From positions 6,706,001-6,770,000 of the forward strand of contig NC_062235.1 in assembly GCF_905475465.1 (NCBI RefSeq): a DNA stretch of 64,000 nt, in the 5' to 3' direction. The stretch comes from Pieris napi (lineage: Eukaryota > Arthropoda > Insecta > Lepidoptera > Pieridae). Made by a program: the position numbers and the translations under genes. Below the pieces are notes generated by a model. It searched no databases, was not told the DNA's origin, and worked only from the letters and a program-made list of their open reading frames with translations. Positions 1 to 11,499 of this stretch are shown one piece after another; the first letter of the stretch is position 1, and each line of letters starts with the position of its first letter.

Positions 1-2236
1 TTTTAGCCTTCGACTCAAAGGAGTACATTTTATGACGTCATCGAAGGCTATCGACACACTAGTTTCTATACTAAAACAGGCCTTGAGCGAAAAACTGGCA
101 AAGAGAATTCATGTACATAGAGATCAGACATCTTTAAAAGAACATATTCCATTGAAAATTTTGCCAATCGAGTACGGCGGCAAGGAAAAATCTATGTATA
201 AATTACAGGGTGTGTATTATGTAATTATATTTTGGATAGCTACAAGCGACGAAAAATAAACTAACTATAACATTAAATAGTTAAAATTAGCACTCTGATT
301 ACCAAAGTATAATTTTGTATCTGTCAAATTGTATTTTAAAATCTATCAACCAATATACACGTAATGTTAAGAGCCTTATAATTAATTCAAACGTAATTTA
401 TGTATTGTGTGTAATCATTTGATACATAGGAACGTAATTAGAAGCATTAATATATTTTTATTTACTGACATGTCATAAGTGGACATTATGTTACCTATGT
501 GATTAAACGATTTTTTACTTTACTTTAATTAGTGATATTCATGAATATTTTTAGTGATTTCTTTGTAAGGATTTATCAGTTATAATGGAGTTTATAAATA
601 AATACAATCTAGGCCGTATCGGACATAAATCGAAATACGCAAGATCAAATCTAGCAGATGATGTAAATAAGCTAATTAATATAATTAAATGTCAATGTTT
701 AGTATGAAATTAAAATTGGTTCCAATTATCTTTTAACACTTCGGTTATAAATGAGTTACCTTTATCTCAATTATTTTTTTCGTTGGACGATCTATAAACA
801 TATTGTACGTCGATTATGTTTACGCCAGATAACACAATCAGAGTATTTAAAATTACTAAGTTTGTAAAATAATACATGTTGCAAGACCGTCAGTATATCG
901 GTTCTTAAGTATGTAAACATAATATGTTTTAGGTGTAAGTCGAATCACTCATATATAATTCTTTAACATTTAGAAGAATATATTTTCAACTTAATATGCA
1001 GTAAAATTGATTAAGGCATGTATTTGTATTCTTTAAAACAAGAAAAAAAGACTAACAGACTGTAACACTCATCATTGTTTATTTTACGATGGGCATTAAA
1101 CACTAAACATTTAAAACTATGCCCTATCTCCACCTGACACACTGCGTAAAGTTTTGGTGGTGGCATTCAGTAACCAGGCTTGTTACTCCCGTGCGTCAAT
1201 GATGTAAGGTATTTTGAGATGCGGGAGTAATAGTCCGCTTTTAGTGAATCAGGCCTATAACCAACATCAAGTCATTAATAAAAAAAACGACGGGTTGCAC
1301 TCCGGGAGTGCCGGCAGAAGTGAAAACTTGAATATTAACGTTGTGCATTTTTGATATTTTGGAATGGCTAGGGAATAATTTTGCACGAAGTGCTTTAATT
1401 ATCACTATAAAAGTACTATCATTTATGTGGTAGAATACAATATTTATTCATTGCGCTATCGTACACAAACATGACAATTTATATTACATTAAATACGCCG
1501 CGCCAGCTGTCTACTTTCCATCCGTCTTACGAATTTTCGATCAGGTCACGTGTCCTGACGCGAGTTTAACATTTTTTACCCATTCCAATAAAAGTGTTCA
1601 ACGCCGCTAAAGAAGTTTTCACTTGAAAAACAGGTAAAGCTAAGAACAAGGGTTGTAACACCACTTTTTTACTTTTTTTACGTACGATCGACAACAAAAA
1701 TAAAATTTAAAAAAATCAAATTGATAAAGTTTTTCTATGATTTACTATTCACAAATGTAATATGTAAAAAAGTTATTTTAAAAATCGATCGCGTAGAACA
1801 TAAATAAAATGATCCAATTAGATTAACATTTGTAAAAATATTAAGAAATTCATAATTTAAGAAAAACTTGTTTATCATGGACATTTAAATTGAAGGTTTA
1901 CTTATATCGGTTTTAACACACATTCACATAATTATAACTACAAGTAGGCTCCTCTCTAAGATAGCCAATTTCAAATAATGAAACGGATGCGAAAATGTCT
2001 GCCATGGGACATTACTTGACCTCAAACTGTTGAATAAATTCCTGGAAAATTCAAGAAAAATAATTTTTTATTTATTTTCAGATGATTTAATAGATGAATT
2101 GGAATCGCCAGACTTTATGGTCCACTTGAGAGAGATGCAAACAGCCAGAACTGATGAGTCCAAACGACAAACAGATAAATACAACGAGGCTATTATTGGA
2201 ATGCCCGGATCCTTTAGGACTCTAAGTGTCGATTAA
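1..2236 (+). CDS. CRAL-TRIO (SEC14-like) lipid-transfer protein, gene 1, 5' part outside window
   Basis: Only the last two coding exons are present. The first runs from the window edge (about five bases after its acceptor, judged from gene 2) to 209 and is followed by gtgtgt. The last is 2082-2236, after tttattttcag, and ends in TAA. Together they encode the second half of the lipid-binding domain: a helix with K-L-A-K-R, the LPIEYGG motif, then the C-terminal tail ending GMPGSFRTLSVD. The reading frame is intact across the junction (phase 1). In the CRAL-TRIO family this region forms the mobile lid over the ligand pocket and carries a basic patch that binds phosphoinositides. The exons are almost identical to those of gene 2 (a handful of replacements, for example P to L in ESPDF), marking a recent duplicate. 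The ligand is unknown. The upstream exons cannot be judged. Confidence 0.9.
1288..1625. mobile_element. Insertion in the last intron of gene 1 (unclassified, MITE-like)
   Basis: About 340 bases starting CGACGGGTTGCACTCCGGG, present in copy A and absent from the matching intron of copy B, which passes straight from the A-run to GGTAAAG. Near its ends are AAGTGAAAACTT (1318-1329) and its exact inverse AAGTTTTCACTT (1613-1624). GC content is higher than the surrounding intron. No coding capacity seen. Confidence 0.6.
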
Positions 2237-2359
2237 TTTGATATAGGTTCTCTCATTATGGTTAATTACAATTATAGTCGTTAAGAATAATTATAACAAG
2301 CTTAGGCCTCGACATGCAAGCTACTTTTTTCTCTTTATAAAATTCTAATAGTCTATGTT

Positions 2360-2365
2360 AATAAA
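2360..2365 (+). terminator. AATAAA polyadenylation signal of gene 1
   Basis: AATAAA lies 124 bases past the stop codon of gene 1, within GTTAATAAAAAATAATT. The matching place in gene 2 reads GTTAATTGTTAATATC and has no hexamer. Confidence 0.6.
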
Positions 2366-2514
2366 AAATAATTAGGAATTTTTCTATTGTTTTTATTCTC
2401 GTTTGTTATTCAGTTTAGTATTCTTAGACATTCTAATCGCTTAAACGGTACAAAATATGGGGCAAAGAATGATTCCCGTATGTTAAATTCGTGTTGATTT
2501 TTTAAATATGTACA

Positions 2515-2767
2515 AGGGTCATCATCAAATGTTCTTTTCTTCTTTCTGTTCTCATCAAATCTTTACGTGCCCTGAAGATGCGGTGCCATAAATGCCATAG
2601 AAGACACCCCTAAGGAAGAATGGGCCCACTGCTTTTCTCAGTGGTTCAATCGAATGCGACGATGTGTAGAGAGGAACGAAGATTACTTCGAAAAAAAATT
2701 AAAGTATTGGCAACTTTCTACATTAAGCCGTTTTTCGTTTCCTAAACATTTTCAGTGTTACCAACGT
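2515..2767 (+). pseudogene. Tc1/mariner-type transposase C-terminal remnant
   Basis: In frame from 2600 the sequence reads EEWAHCFSQWFNRMRRCVER and then NEDYFEKK. This resembles the C terminus of Tc1/mariner transposases, which usually ends in a W-x3-C-x8-YFE pattern. The piece lies only in copy A of the duplication, so it inserted after, or was lost from B. No catalytic DDE/D region is present. Confidence 0.45.
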
Positions 2768-2989
2768 AGTTTGCGAAGTCTCGACTCCTTATCTACACCT
2801 ATGTTCAATGTTGGCGCCAATCAAAATACGAGTAAAAGACACTTAAGCGCCTTAAAGTTTTTCACCTCTTAATAACATCATTGCAACGTCGTTTTTTCCT
2901 CATTAAAAGAAGAAACAAATATTTACAATTTACGATTTTATATTCATCTAAGATACAACCCTTAAACCAGATAATTGAGGGCAAAATCG

Positions 2990-3539
2990 GAACAGCGGAA
3001 AATCTCGCGAAAATACCTTTTGGAACCCGAGCCATTTGGTCATTAGTGAAACTTAGAGATACTTTTGCCAGGCATGGGACACTTCTGTCAAATCTACAGT
3101 TTCCTCGATGGATTATGCCGAAGGATGGTTTAATTTCTTGTAGGTCGAAGCAATAAAGTCCTAGTTGACGAAGATTCCGCAAGGTTGTGTTCTCTCACCC
3201 ATCCTGTTCGTTCTGCATATAAATGACCTGTTGATTATCGACAACATTCATTGATATGCAGACGACAACACCATCGACAGATTTTATTCCAGCAACCCAA
3301 CATGTCTCGATATTAAGTCAATGAGAGCTTTAACAAAGTAGTTTCTAAAATTGAAACGATACTGAAGAAAGTTTCTGTGTGGGGTAATAGCACCCTTGTT
3401 AAATTTAACCCTACAAAGACTCACTCAGTTTGTTGGTTTTCTGCCAAGAAAGATCCTGCTTACATCTCTGGGTTGGAGCTCCCAAATACCAGTTTCGTCC
3501 CTTTGACCAAATTCAGCGAAGGGCTTGTCGAATTGTCAA
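2990..3539 (+). pseudogene. Non-LTR retrotransposon reverse-transcriptase fragment, copy A
   Basis: Broken reverse-transcriptase sequence of a jockey-like LINE. One frame reads VPQGCVLSPILFVLHINDLL followed by the catalytic YADD, but the codon just before YADD is TGA here. Further on it reads LLNLTLQRLTQFVGFLPRK (polymerase thumb region, frameshifted). Several stops make it a relic. The homologous piece at 11500-12048 shows the fragment was in place before the duplication. Confidence 0.7.
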
Positions 3540-3850
3540 CTAGTTGAAGGAGGGCACTTTGTTGAACGGCTATTGCCTCAGCAGCGTTGCTTCTTTATGA
3601 TTTTGCGTTTTTGTAGGTTTTGGCCTTCTTTTTCTCATTTGTTACCCCCTCCAACTGGTCAATGCTCTTCCTGACACCGGCGGCCACTATGGATGTCTGC
3701 GCACTAAGCTTATCTTGTTTATTAGCCTCCACGGTGGTCGCAGAATGTGGTTTAGTCGCTGTGCGCAACCCAAACATTTTAAACCCAAACATTGTAATAT
3801 ATTTGTTACATTATCATGTCAACATTAACATCATACAAATATCCTGAATA
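3540..3850. other. Unassigned flank of copy A with overlapping open frames
   Basis: Sequence past the duplication break. A 65-codon frame on the minus strand (3595-3792, lysine-rich end NEKKKAKTYKNAKS) overlaps a hydrophobic plus frame. The minus frame could be part of an old retroelement, but I recognise no domain. The stretch 3850-4140 shows nothing beyond AT-rich DNA. Confidence 0.25.
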
Positions 3851-4163
3851 ATAATAATAATATTACTATTATGAAACAATCCAAAGTTCTACTCTATATA
3901 ACTTACGGCTCTTAATATTTTTTTGGAAAATTGGAGCCTTCTTCCCTCGAAGCATTATCAAATATTGTTAACTTTAAAATATACCTAACCTGTGTAGACA
4001 AAAGAAAAGATTTTGTTTCAGATTATTTTTAACGCTATTAAACATAATATATTTACAGATTTGCATAAAATACTTAGAAACATCAAGCGTTGCATTCGAT
4101 AACAATCCCGAAGTTTATTTGGCGGTCATTAGTGAATAATTAATATCAATAAACAGGTTTTGA

Positions 4164-4191
4164 CTCCACATTATATTTTTATAATGTGGAG
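4164..4191. repeat. Perfect 11-bp hairpin upstream of the gene 2 start
   Basis: CTCCACATTAT (4164-4174) and ATAATGTGGAG (4181-4191) are exact inverse complements separated by six bases. It lies 46 bases before the chosen ATG of gene 2, probably in the 5' leader, and right after the alternative upstream ATG at 4160. Confidence 0.65.
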
Positions 4192-4237
4192 GTTAAGAAA
4201 TAGTGTAAAGTCAAACCGCGCAGTTGTTACACGCAAT

Positions 4238-7200
4238 ATGGAGTTCATACAAACAACTCGTGCGCTTTCCTTCAAGCCAAATACTTTAAGTTTTGTACGT
4301 GAACAAGTGAATGTAAATTCACCAACACGTATCAATGAAGCCATCGATTTATTGATTCAATGGATTCAAAAACAAAATCATTTTATAAAGAAGGATTTCT
4401 GTAAGTATAATAATTTAATTTAATACCTCTATTAGGTGTATTTTAATATCTGTTATCTTACATTTAAATATCTATTAGGAGATTATTTTTTAGACCGCTT
4501 TATAATTAATAAAAACATATTTAATAATTATTATCACACGACCACAGTAATCTTGTAACTTAAAAAACGTATAATATTTTAAAATCCATTAGCGCTAAGG
4601 TCTAAGATTGCATCCAATTCTATGATAATTATTATATCCTAGACGGGTAGGTGATCAGTCTTCTATCTGACGCGTCGTCAATTTTTGTATTTGTATTTTG
4701 ACATGCCGGTTTTCTTATGATATATTCCTTCACCATACAAGCGAGTATTAGATGCGCTCATAGACAGAAAGTCCATTGTTGCACAGCAATGGTTCAAACA
4801 TATCATCACCTCAGGGATTCGCAAGCTGAAACCACTACTACTTTTGCTTATTAGATAATAACAACAAATTTACAGAAACTTAATTTTTTGCTAAATATCC
4901 TGACCGCGCGTCATTTTAATTAAAAGATAAAAATAAATTAAGTTTCTTTAATTGAGTAATCATCACATGAATACCTTTTTATTATTAAAGTTAGTAATAA
5001 TAGCAGTTCAATAGTTTTAACCTACGTATATCATCGAGCACACAAAATAAGAACTTTAAAAAAAACTAAATTTTAATTCTTTAGTTATACACTAATTTTT
5101 CATCTGTTTCTTTGATAACATTTCTTTATGGTATATTTGTGATCAGTCCTCAATCCTCATGTTACCAAAAAAAAATTTAAGTCTGTAGGAAATTTATAGG
5201 CCGCTATATATTTTTGGAAAATTACACTGATAATGAAGTCCCGTTTATAAAATTTACCTGGTTCATGTATCTAAATATCAATTGCTTATAATAATAAACG
5301 GGTTTTTGTACAGTACAATTTACTAAACGAATGTGATGTATTATATTTTAAATAACTTATAACAACTCTTTGAAATATAGTAATAAACGTACATCATGAC
5401 GTAACCTTTTTTTGTTTAGGGTCACTGCGAAAACGCTGCTTAATTTACGCGAAATAATAAACATATATTTTTATATAGAGCCCTTATCGTAATAGAGCGA
5501 TTATTTTCTATAGTTATTGCCATAGCTTTTAAGCTCTGATAGTAAATAAGATCGAATTAATACGAAAATAAAGACAAATATTTGTTTGCATTCTTTTGAT
5601 ATATTTCAGCCCGAGAATACCTAGAGAGGTGTGTTATCATAAGCAAAGGTTCGGTGGAAAGAGCAAAGAGAAAAATGGAGAAATCTTACACTTTCCGCAC
5701 GCTTATGCCAGAATTGTTACAATTTTCCAATCCCAGGGATTTGATGAAGGAGTATGAAGGCTTGGTGTGAGTAGTAGATATGGTAGATTCGACACGCCAT
5801 CTAATCTATTTGTTGCATATGAAAACGTAACCTATTTACTACCAAAAGCAAACAGAACGCATTGATGAAGCTAGGTCCGTGAATTAAGTTGTGAATTAAT
5901 TTATTTGTCTTCAAGCTTGTTTGTTCTATACTTATATTATAAAGTTTTTTAATCTTTTGGACCGATTTCAAAACTTACTTCATACTTAGAATACTTCTTA
6001 CTCTGAATACTATAACCTGTATTTATCTTTAGATAATTCTATTAAATAACTATTCAACCGTGGCCAGCAGGAACTGGCCGCTAAGTTTAAAAATCTTTAT
6101 TGTAAATTGCTTTGGATATTCGTTAATTAGCCTACATACACCATCTTCAATCTCTGTCACCGTCTCACGCAACGACCCGATAATTATCTACCAAAATTTC
6201 GTTACGGAAAGTTACACATATTACGATACAATTTTTCCAGTATACAGTTTATTCTTCCCCAACTGACGGATAGACACGATCGCGTATACGTCATCAAAAA
6301 TAGTGGGCAAAAATTTACAAGTTTTACTAATTACTACAAATTTTTACTAATGGTAAGTTTAGTTATAACTTTTCCATATTTTTTTCTGTTTCTGTACCCT
6401 TGTGATAGAGAATTTTATTATATTATTATTACATAATACACCTTTCAACACAAACATGAGACACAGTTACTTCTAAAAAAGATAATAATTGAAAAAAGTA
6501 TGAAAACAATAAATTTCTTAAATTACCTTATTATTGTTCTCAATTTACACACTGTCTGTTGTTTTAATACTATGTATAAATAAATGTATCATTCATTACA
6601 TTAAAATAAAACACTATTTATGGCCACGAATCAATTTAACGACTAGCCAAGGGAAGAAAACAAGAATTGAAAATTTGCCATTGAGATCGCCTCGATTCCT
6701 TTGCATTGATAGCATATAAAAGATGCAAAAAATAATTTATACAATTTTAATTACGTTGTTCATGGTTCGTTTGTTTTAATAAGTAAAAACAACAATTTAG
6801 CAAACAAAGTAAAGTTTTTATATAATAAGATATTGGGCGGGCATTTCTGCGTTCGTTTTCATTTATATTTTTAATGCAGCCCTGCGATTCTGTAACTCAC
6901 TTTTCGAACTCACACAGCGGTTTTCGCATCGGCGGTCGCTCTCAAATCAGTCGTGAAGCAGTCATTTTATGATTTGGCATTCTGAATAGGTGGGAGCTTG
7001 TAGTTTTGTTGACTGATTTGAGAGCGACCGCCGATGCGAAAACCGCTGTGTGAGTTCGAAAAGTGAGTTACAGAATCGCAGGGCATCTAACGTTTACTTA
7101 AGTGACATTTGTTTTTTTATAAGAATAAGATTCTTTAATTATAAGACGAGACACTATTTTATTGAATTGTTACATTCCATACAATATTTAAGTTTTAAAA

Positions 7201-10200
7201 CTATATTATGTTGAATTAAAGATATGTGCTTGGATATCGCTTATATATATTGAAAAGCGTGAATTTAATAGTTAATACTTAAAAGATGTGATGACATAAA
7301 GACGATTTTGTACGGCAGCGGCAAATTGTATACTATCTATTATAAACTATACTTTGGTTCATTAAATTAAATGTTGAAAGTGAGGACATTCAGGGTCACA
7401 AAAAACATACTAATTCAAAGTGTATCACGCGCTTACTAATTTCATTTTGTAGATGTGTGAGTATATTCAAGCTAAAGATTACAACAACGGTGTGATTGCG
7501 GTGTTTGACTATCTCGACACAAATGTATTAGAAGTTGTGAAGACCATAAACTTATTAGAATTGCGGCAGCTGATTACAATCGTTACGGTTTGTAAAAATA
7601 ATATAACCGCTTCTTATATGATTGCTTGATATGATATGCTTAGTTTAAGCAACAAATATAAAAAAAAACTTGGTGAATTAACAAATGCAGACTTAACTTT
7701 AATTCTAGTAAATAAAATATTTATTTCATAAACACAATTATTTACAACTAGCTGGCCTGGCGAACATCGTACCGCCTAACAGTCGATTCTTTATTTTTTT
7801 TGCCTGCTATTCGGGACACCAGTCTAGCCAGTAAGATAAAAAAAACAAAGTTAATAATACAATAAATACATTATGTCAAAAAATAAAAATTTACCTTCCC
7901 GGAACCCCTCCACTAACACTTGAACTTTATGATATGGTATTAAAGTTCAAATTGCCTTTAAATATTATTACGAATATTTTGTATGGAAATATAGAAAAGT
8001 GTTGTTTTTAGACTTTTTCACTCAATTTTTTTTAATTTTTCTCTCCGTAAGAACTATCCTCGTACTTCAAGGAATATTATAAAAAAAGAATCAGACAAAT
8101 CGGCCAAGCCGTTTTCATGTTGTGTCGTGACAACGGAAAACGGGTTTCATTTTTATATAGGTACTAGTGGACCCGACAGACGTTGTCCTGCATGATATTT
8201 CAAGCAATTAGTAAAGCAAAGTATGAAAGTACCGACTGCAGCGCCATCTGGCGGGCTGATTTGTGAATCTAAACCATTCCCAGATCCCCTTGAACACACA
8301 CAAAAAATTTCATCAAAATCGGTCCAGTCGTTTGAGAGAAGTTCAGTGACATACACACTCACAGAAGAATTATATATATAAAGATATAGATATTACCTTA
8401 ATTATGATTTAAAATGAATGCCTCCCTTCGGGTAAATGCCTCCTCCATCTTCTTCCACCATAGGTTTCTTTTGTCGACATCCATTTTTGTCCCGTTTACT
8501 TATTGAGAGAGAGAGGAGAGCAGAGTGGCTTCAGACTGCGACTCTTATCCTTAACGTCTTAGGTTCGAACCCCTTCTGTGCACGACCGTCTATGTGAGAC
8601 ATTTAATACCCGCTCTTACAGAGTGGCAAAACATCGTGGGGAGACTGACATGCCTTAAACACAAAACGGAAGGCTGATCTATCAGAAGAAATGCCTGCCT
8701 ATTAGAAGAAAAAAATGTAAATTCGGCGCCATAAAAGATTGTAGCGCCAGTTTTCTTTTTCTAAATACATAGAAAGTGTATAAGAGAGATCTGCAGTTAC
8801 AATAGCCGCAGATAGGTAAAACGTGGTATTTATTTTTTATTTATTAAAAACAAGTGTGCCTAATTGCACCGTTTTAACTATAGTCTAGTAGCTGTCACTT
8901 TTCATCATAGCGTAAACACAATTAGGTAAAACGTAATAATGATTTAGTTTTAATAAGTAACGCGGACGCTCTTCTTTTGAAAAATATTATTGGTATTTTC
9001 TTTTACAGGAAGGTTTTAGCCTTCGACTCAAGGGAGTACATTTTATGACGTCATCAAAGGCTATAGACACACTTGTTTCTTTACTAAAACAGGCCTTGAG
9101 CGAAAAACTGGCAAAGAGAATTCATGTGCACAGAGATCTCACATCTTTAAAAGAACATTTTCCATTGGAAATTCTGCCAATCGAGTATGGCGGCAAGGAA
9201 AAATCTATGTATAAATTACAGGGTGTGTATTTTGTAATTATATTTTGGATAGCCACAAGCGACGAAAAGTAAACTAACTGTTACATTAAATAGTTAAAAT
9301 TAATACTGCCCTTTGGCAGCAAAATGATACTTTTATCATTTTGTATCTGTCAAATTGTATAAGTGTATTGTATAACTAAGGCAACATTTAGGCAATTAAC
9401 AATCAATTATACAGCTCAACCTACACGTCATTTTAAAAGCCTTATAATTTATTCAAACGTAATTTATGTATTGTGTGTATCTAATTATTTGATACGTACT
9501 CGTAGGAACGTAATCAGTCATATTCATAAACAAAAATGTACGCATGTACGCAAAATCAAATCTAGCAGATGATGTAAATAAGCTATGTTATATAAATTAT
9601 ATATTACGTCAAGGCAAAATACAAAATACCATCCGTATCACCTCGACGTTCGTCGTTCCAAAACTGAGCGTTTTCTAAGCCAGTTTTTGCCGAGCCCCAC
9701 TATGTGGAACCAGCTGCCCACTGGAGTATTTCCGAACCAATTCTACTTAGGGTCCTTCAAGAAAAGAGCGTACCAATTCTTGAAAGGCCGACAACGCACT
9801 TGCGAGCCTTCGGGCAATGTGAGTGTCCATGGACGGCGATATCACTAAACATCAGATGAGCCTCCTGCTCGTTTGCCTTCTTTTACATTAAAAAATAATC
9901 TAATTATAATTAAATGTCATTGTTTAGTTTGAAATTAAAATCGGTTCCAATTATCTTTAAACAGTAGTCAGAAAGTACGTAGCACTTAGGTTATCAATGT
10001 TTTGACTTTATCTCAATGTTTTTTTTCGTCGATCGAACTTATACGTTGTGCGTCGATGATGTTTACGCCAGATAATACACCATCAGTGAATTGTTTTCAA
10101 TCTGAGATTGTGGATTGATTATTGGGTTCGGGCATTAGTGTATCAGACCTATCACCTACCTACCAAATAATAAAAAAAGATCAAGAAACCGGTAAAGTAA

Positions 10201-11011
10201 CGCCACTTTTTTTACTTAGTACAATCGATGACAAAAAAATGTTTTTTTTTAATGATTTACTATTCTCAGTCATAACATAATTAGTTTTGGCTGCTTATGG
10301 TTTCAATCTTTAAAAGCGCAATATACATTGGTCGCTGTATAGAGTTAAGGTATACTTAGTTCTTTCTACAACTCATGCACTCTAATTACACTGAAATGAC
10401 TGTCGTTACAGCTTGTACAAAAATGTAGGTATTTCGGTAAAATCTCGGTACATCTTAATCAATTCCCCAAGTCAAAAAAAATTAATGCATATATATTACT
10501 TATAACATATACACCTATTTTTACTTAGTATATAGTTATATATACGAGGAATAGTTTTAGTTGTTAACAGCTTAATTAGCACGTAATACGTAAATAAGTT
10601 ATTTAAAAACATAAATCAAATGATTCCAATTAGATTACCAGTTGATAAATTAACAATTCAAGGAAAACTTGTTTATGATGGATATTTAAAATGAAAGTTT
10701 ACTAATATAGTATTATTTACACATTCACATTATTACAGCTACAATTAGGCTCCTCTCTAAGATCGTCAATTTAAAATAATGAAACAATGGGGCATTACTT
10801 GACTTTTGTATAATTTCTTGGAAAATTCCAGAAAAATATTTTTTGTTTTATTTCAGATGATTTAATAGATGAATTGGAATCGCTAGACTTTATGGTCCAC
10901 TTGAGAGAGATGCAAACAGCCAGAACTGATGAGTCAAAACGACAAACAGATAAATACAACGAGGCTATTATTGGAATGCCCGGATCCTTTAGGACTCTAA
11001 GTGTCGATTAA
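4238..11011 (+). CDS. CRAL-TRIO (SEC14-like) lipid-transfer protein, gene 2 (311 aa)
   Basis: Coding exons read from splice sites: 4238-4400, 5610-5766, 6241-6352, 7453-7587, 9009-9222, 10857-11011. They join in frame into 312 codons including TAA. Exons 1-2 encode the helical CRAL-TRIO N-terminal domain (roughly residues 20-95); exons 3-6 the SEC14-like pocket, with K-L-A-K-R at 222-226, LPIEYGG at 245-251 and GMPGSFRTLSVD at 300-311. Family knowledge: these are soluble carriers of hydrophobic ligands such as tocopherol or retinoids. Exon 3 is the shortest of the array, and was found only by its acceptor, ILPQLT motif and gtaagt donor. I chose the ATG at 4238 because MEFI/MDFI starts are shared with genes 3 and 4, but the frame is open upstream to an ATG at 4160, adding a basic 26-residue extension. 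No AATAAA lies where gene 1 has one; the next I noticed is near 12165. Confidence 0.92.
4591..4810 (-). mobile_element. Degenerate tRNA-derived SINE (family B), gene 2 intron 1
   Basis: On the minus strand the order matches family B: the CAATGGACTTTCTGTCT segment, GGTGAAGGAATAT, then ACATGCCGG. The tRNA-like head is largely lost. Same family as 48731-49015. Confidence 0.5.
6879..7084. mobile_element. Foldback MITE with about 73-bp terminal inverted repeats (gene 2 intron 3)
   Basis: The element begins GCCCTGCGATTCTGTAACTC and ends with the inverse complement. The arms stay near-perfect through the GCGGTCGCTCTCAAATCAGTC segment, leaving a loop of about 60 bases. A second, diverged copy lies at 47927-48116. 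No convincing target duplication is visible. Confidence 0.85.
7748..8160 (-). mobile_element. Non-autonomous Helitron (gene 2 intron 4)
   Basis: Read on the minus strand it starts CTATATAAAAATG, contains AAAACGGCTTGGCCGATTTG near the start, and ends GGCCAGCTAG followed by T. A CTAG end and insertion next to T are Helitron-like. It sits directly beside a second Helitron of another subfamily. Confidence 0.6.
8164..8384 (-). mobile_element. Non-autonomous Helitron, 221 bp, subfamily 1 (gene 2 intron 4)
   Basis: Minus strand: starts TCTTTATATATATAATTC, holds AAACGACTGGACCGATTTTG, and ends GTCTGTCGGGTCCACTAG. It is flanked by A and T, the usual Helitron AT target. Nearly identical 221-225 bp copies are at 37003-37227 and 57570-57790. 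No coding capacity; the open frame inside is an accident. Confidence 0.72.
8518..8760 (+). mobile_element. tRNA-derived SINE (family B), gene 2 intron 4
   Basis: tRNA-like head GAGTGGCTTCAGACTGCGAC with B box GGTTCGAACCCC, then the family body and a TTGTAGCGCCAG tail. Other copies: 12420-12690, 48731-49015, 57845-57985, 62964-63188. Confidence 0.75.
9583..9899 (+). mobile_element. 5'-truncated jockey-like LINE tail in gene 2 intron 5
   Basis: Encodes the C-terminal end of a jockey-type reverse transcriptase (HPYHLDVRRSKTERFLSQFL, then a WNQLP motif, then KKRAYQFLKGRQRTCEPSG) and ends in TTACATTAAAAAATAAT. The insertion interrupts GTAAATAAGCTA / TAATTATAATTAAATGTC, which is continuous in gene 1. 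Very close to the copy at 38470-39042. Confidence 0.8.
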
Positions 11012-11499
11012 TTTGATATAGGTTCTCTCATTATGGTTAATTACAATTATAGTCGTTAAGAATAATTATAACAAGCTTAGGCCTCGACATGCAAACTACT
11101 TTTTTCTCTTTATATAATTCTAATAGTCTATGTTAATTGTTAATATCAAAAAAGAAAGGAAGTTTTCTATTGTTTTGTATTTTCGTTTGTTATTAAGTTT
11201 GGTATCCTTAGAAATTCTAATCGCTTAAAGGGTACAAAATATTTCACTAAGAATATATAATATGTTAATTCCTGTACGTTGAATTTTTAAATATTATGTA
11301 CTAGGGTAATAGTTTGCGAAGTCTAGACTCTTAATCTGAACCTATGGTCACAGTTGGTGCCAACATAAGAGAAAACACTCAAGCGCCTTAAGCTTTTTCA
11401 CTTCTTAATAACATCATTGCAACGTCGTGGTTGCTTCATTAAAAGGAGAACTTTTTTTACATAAATATGTACATGTACAATTTACGATTTTTATATTCC

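Larger units (their letters stand above)
1..3539 (+). repeat. Segmental duplication, copy A
   Basis: The last two exons of gene 1, the intron between them, the 3' flank and a dead LINE fragment align in order with 9009-12048. The offset is 9013 at the first shared exon and shrinks to 8775 at the last exon because each copy has its own insertions. Similarity stops after GCGAAGGGCTTGTCGAATTG in both copies. The left end of this copy is off the window. Confidence 0.88.

Noticed and set aside
5810..5870. TYLLPKANRTH as exon 3 of gene 2
   Set aside because: It resembles the LPK-x-T motif but meets stops at once and has no acceptor. The true exon is 6241-6352, which has splice sites, correct phase and the ILPQLTDRHDRVYVIK pattern.
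8153..8362. 69-codon minus-strand frame as a gene
   Set aside because: It lies inside the 221-bp Helitron and recurs at 57622-57834 with the other copy, so it is an accident of the element.
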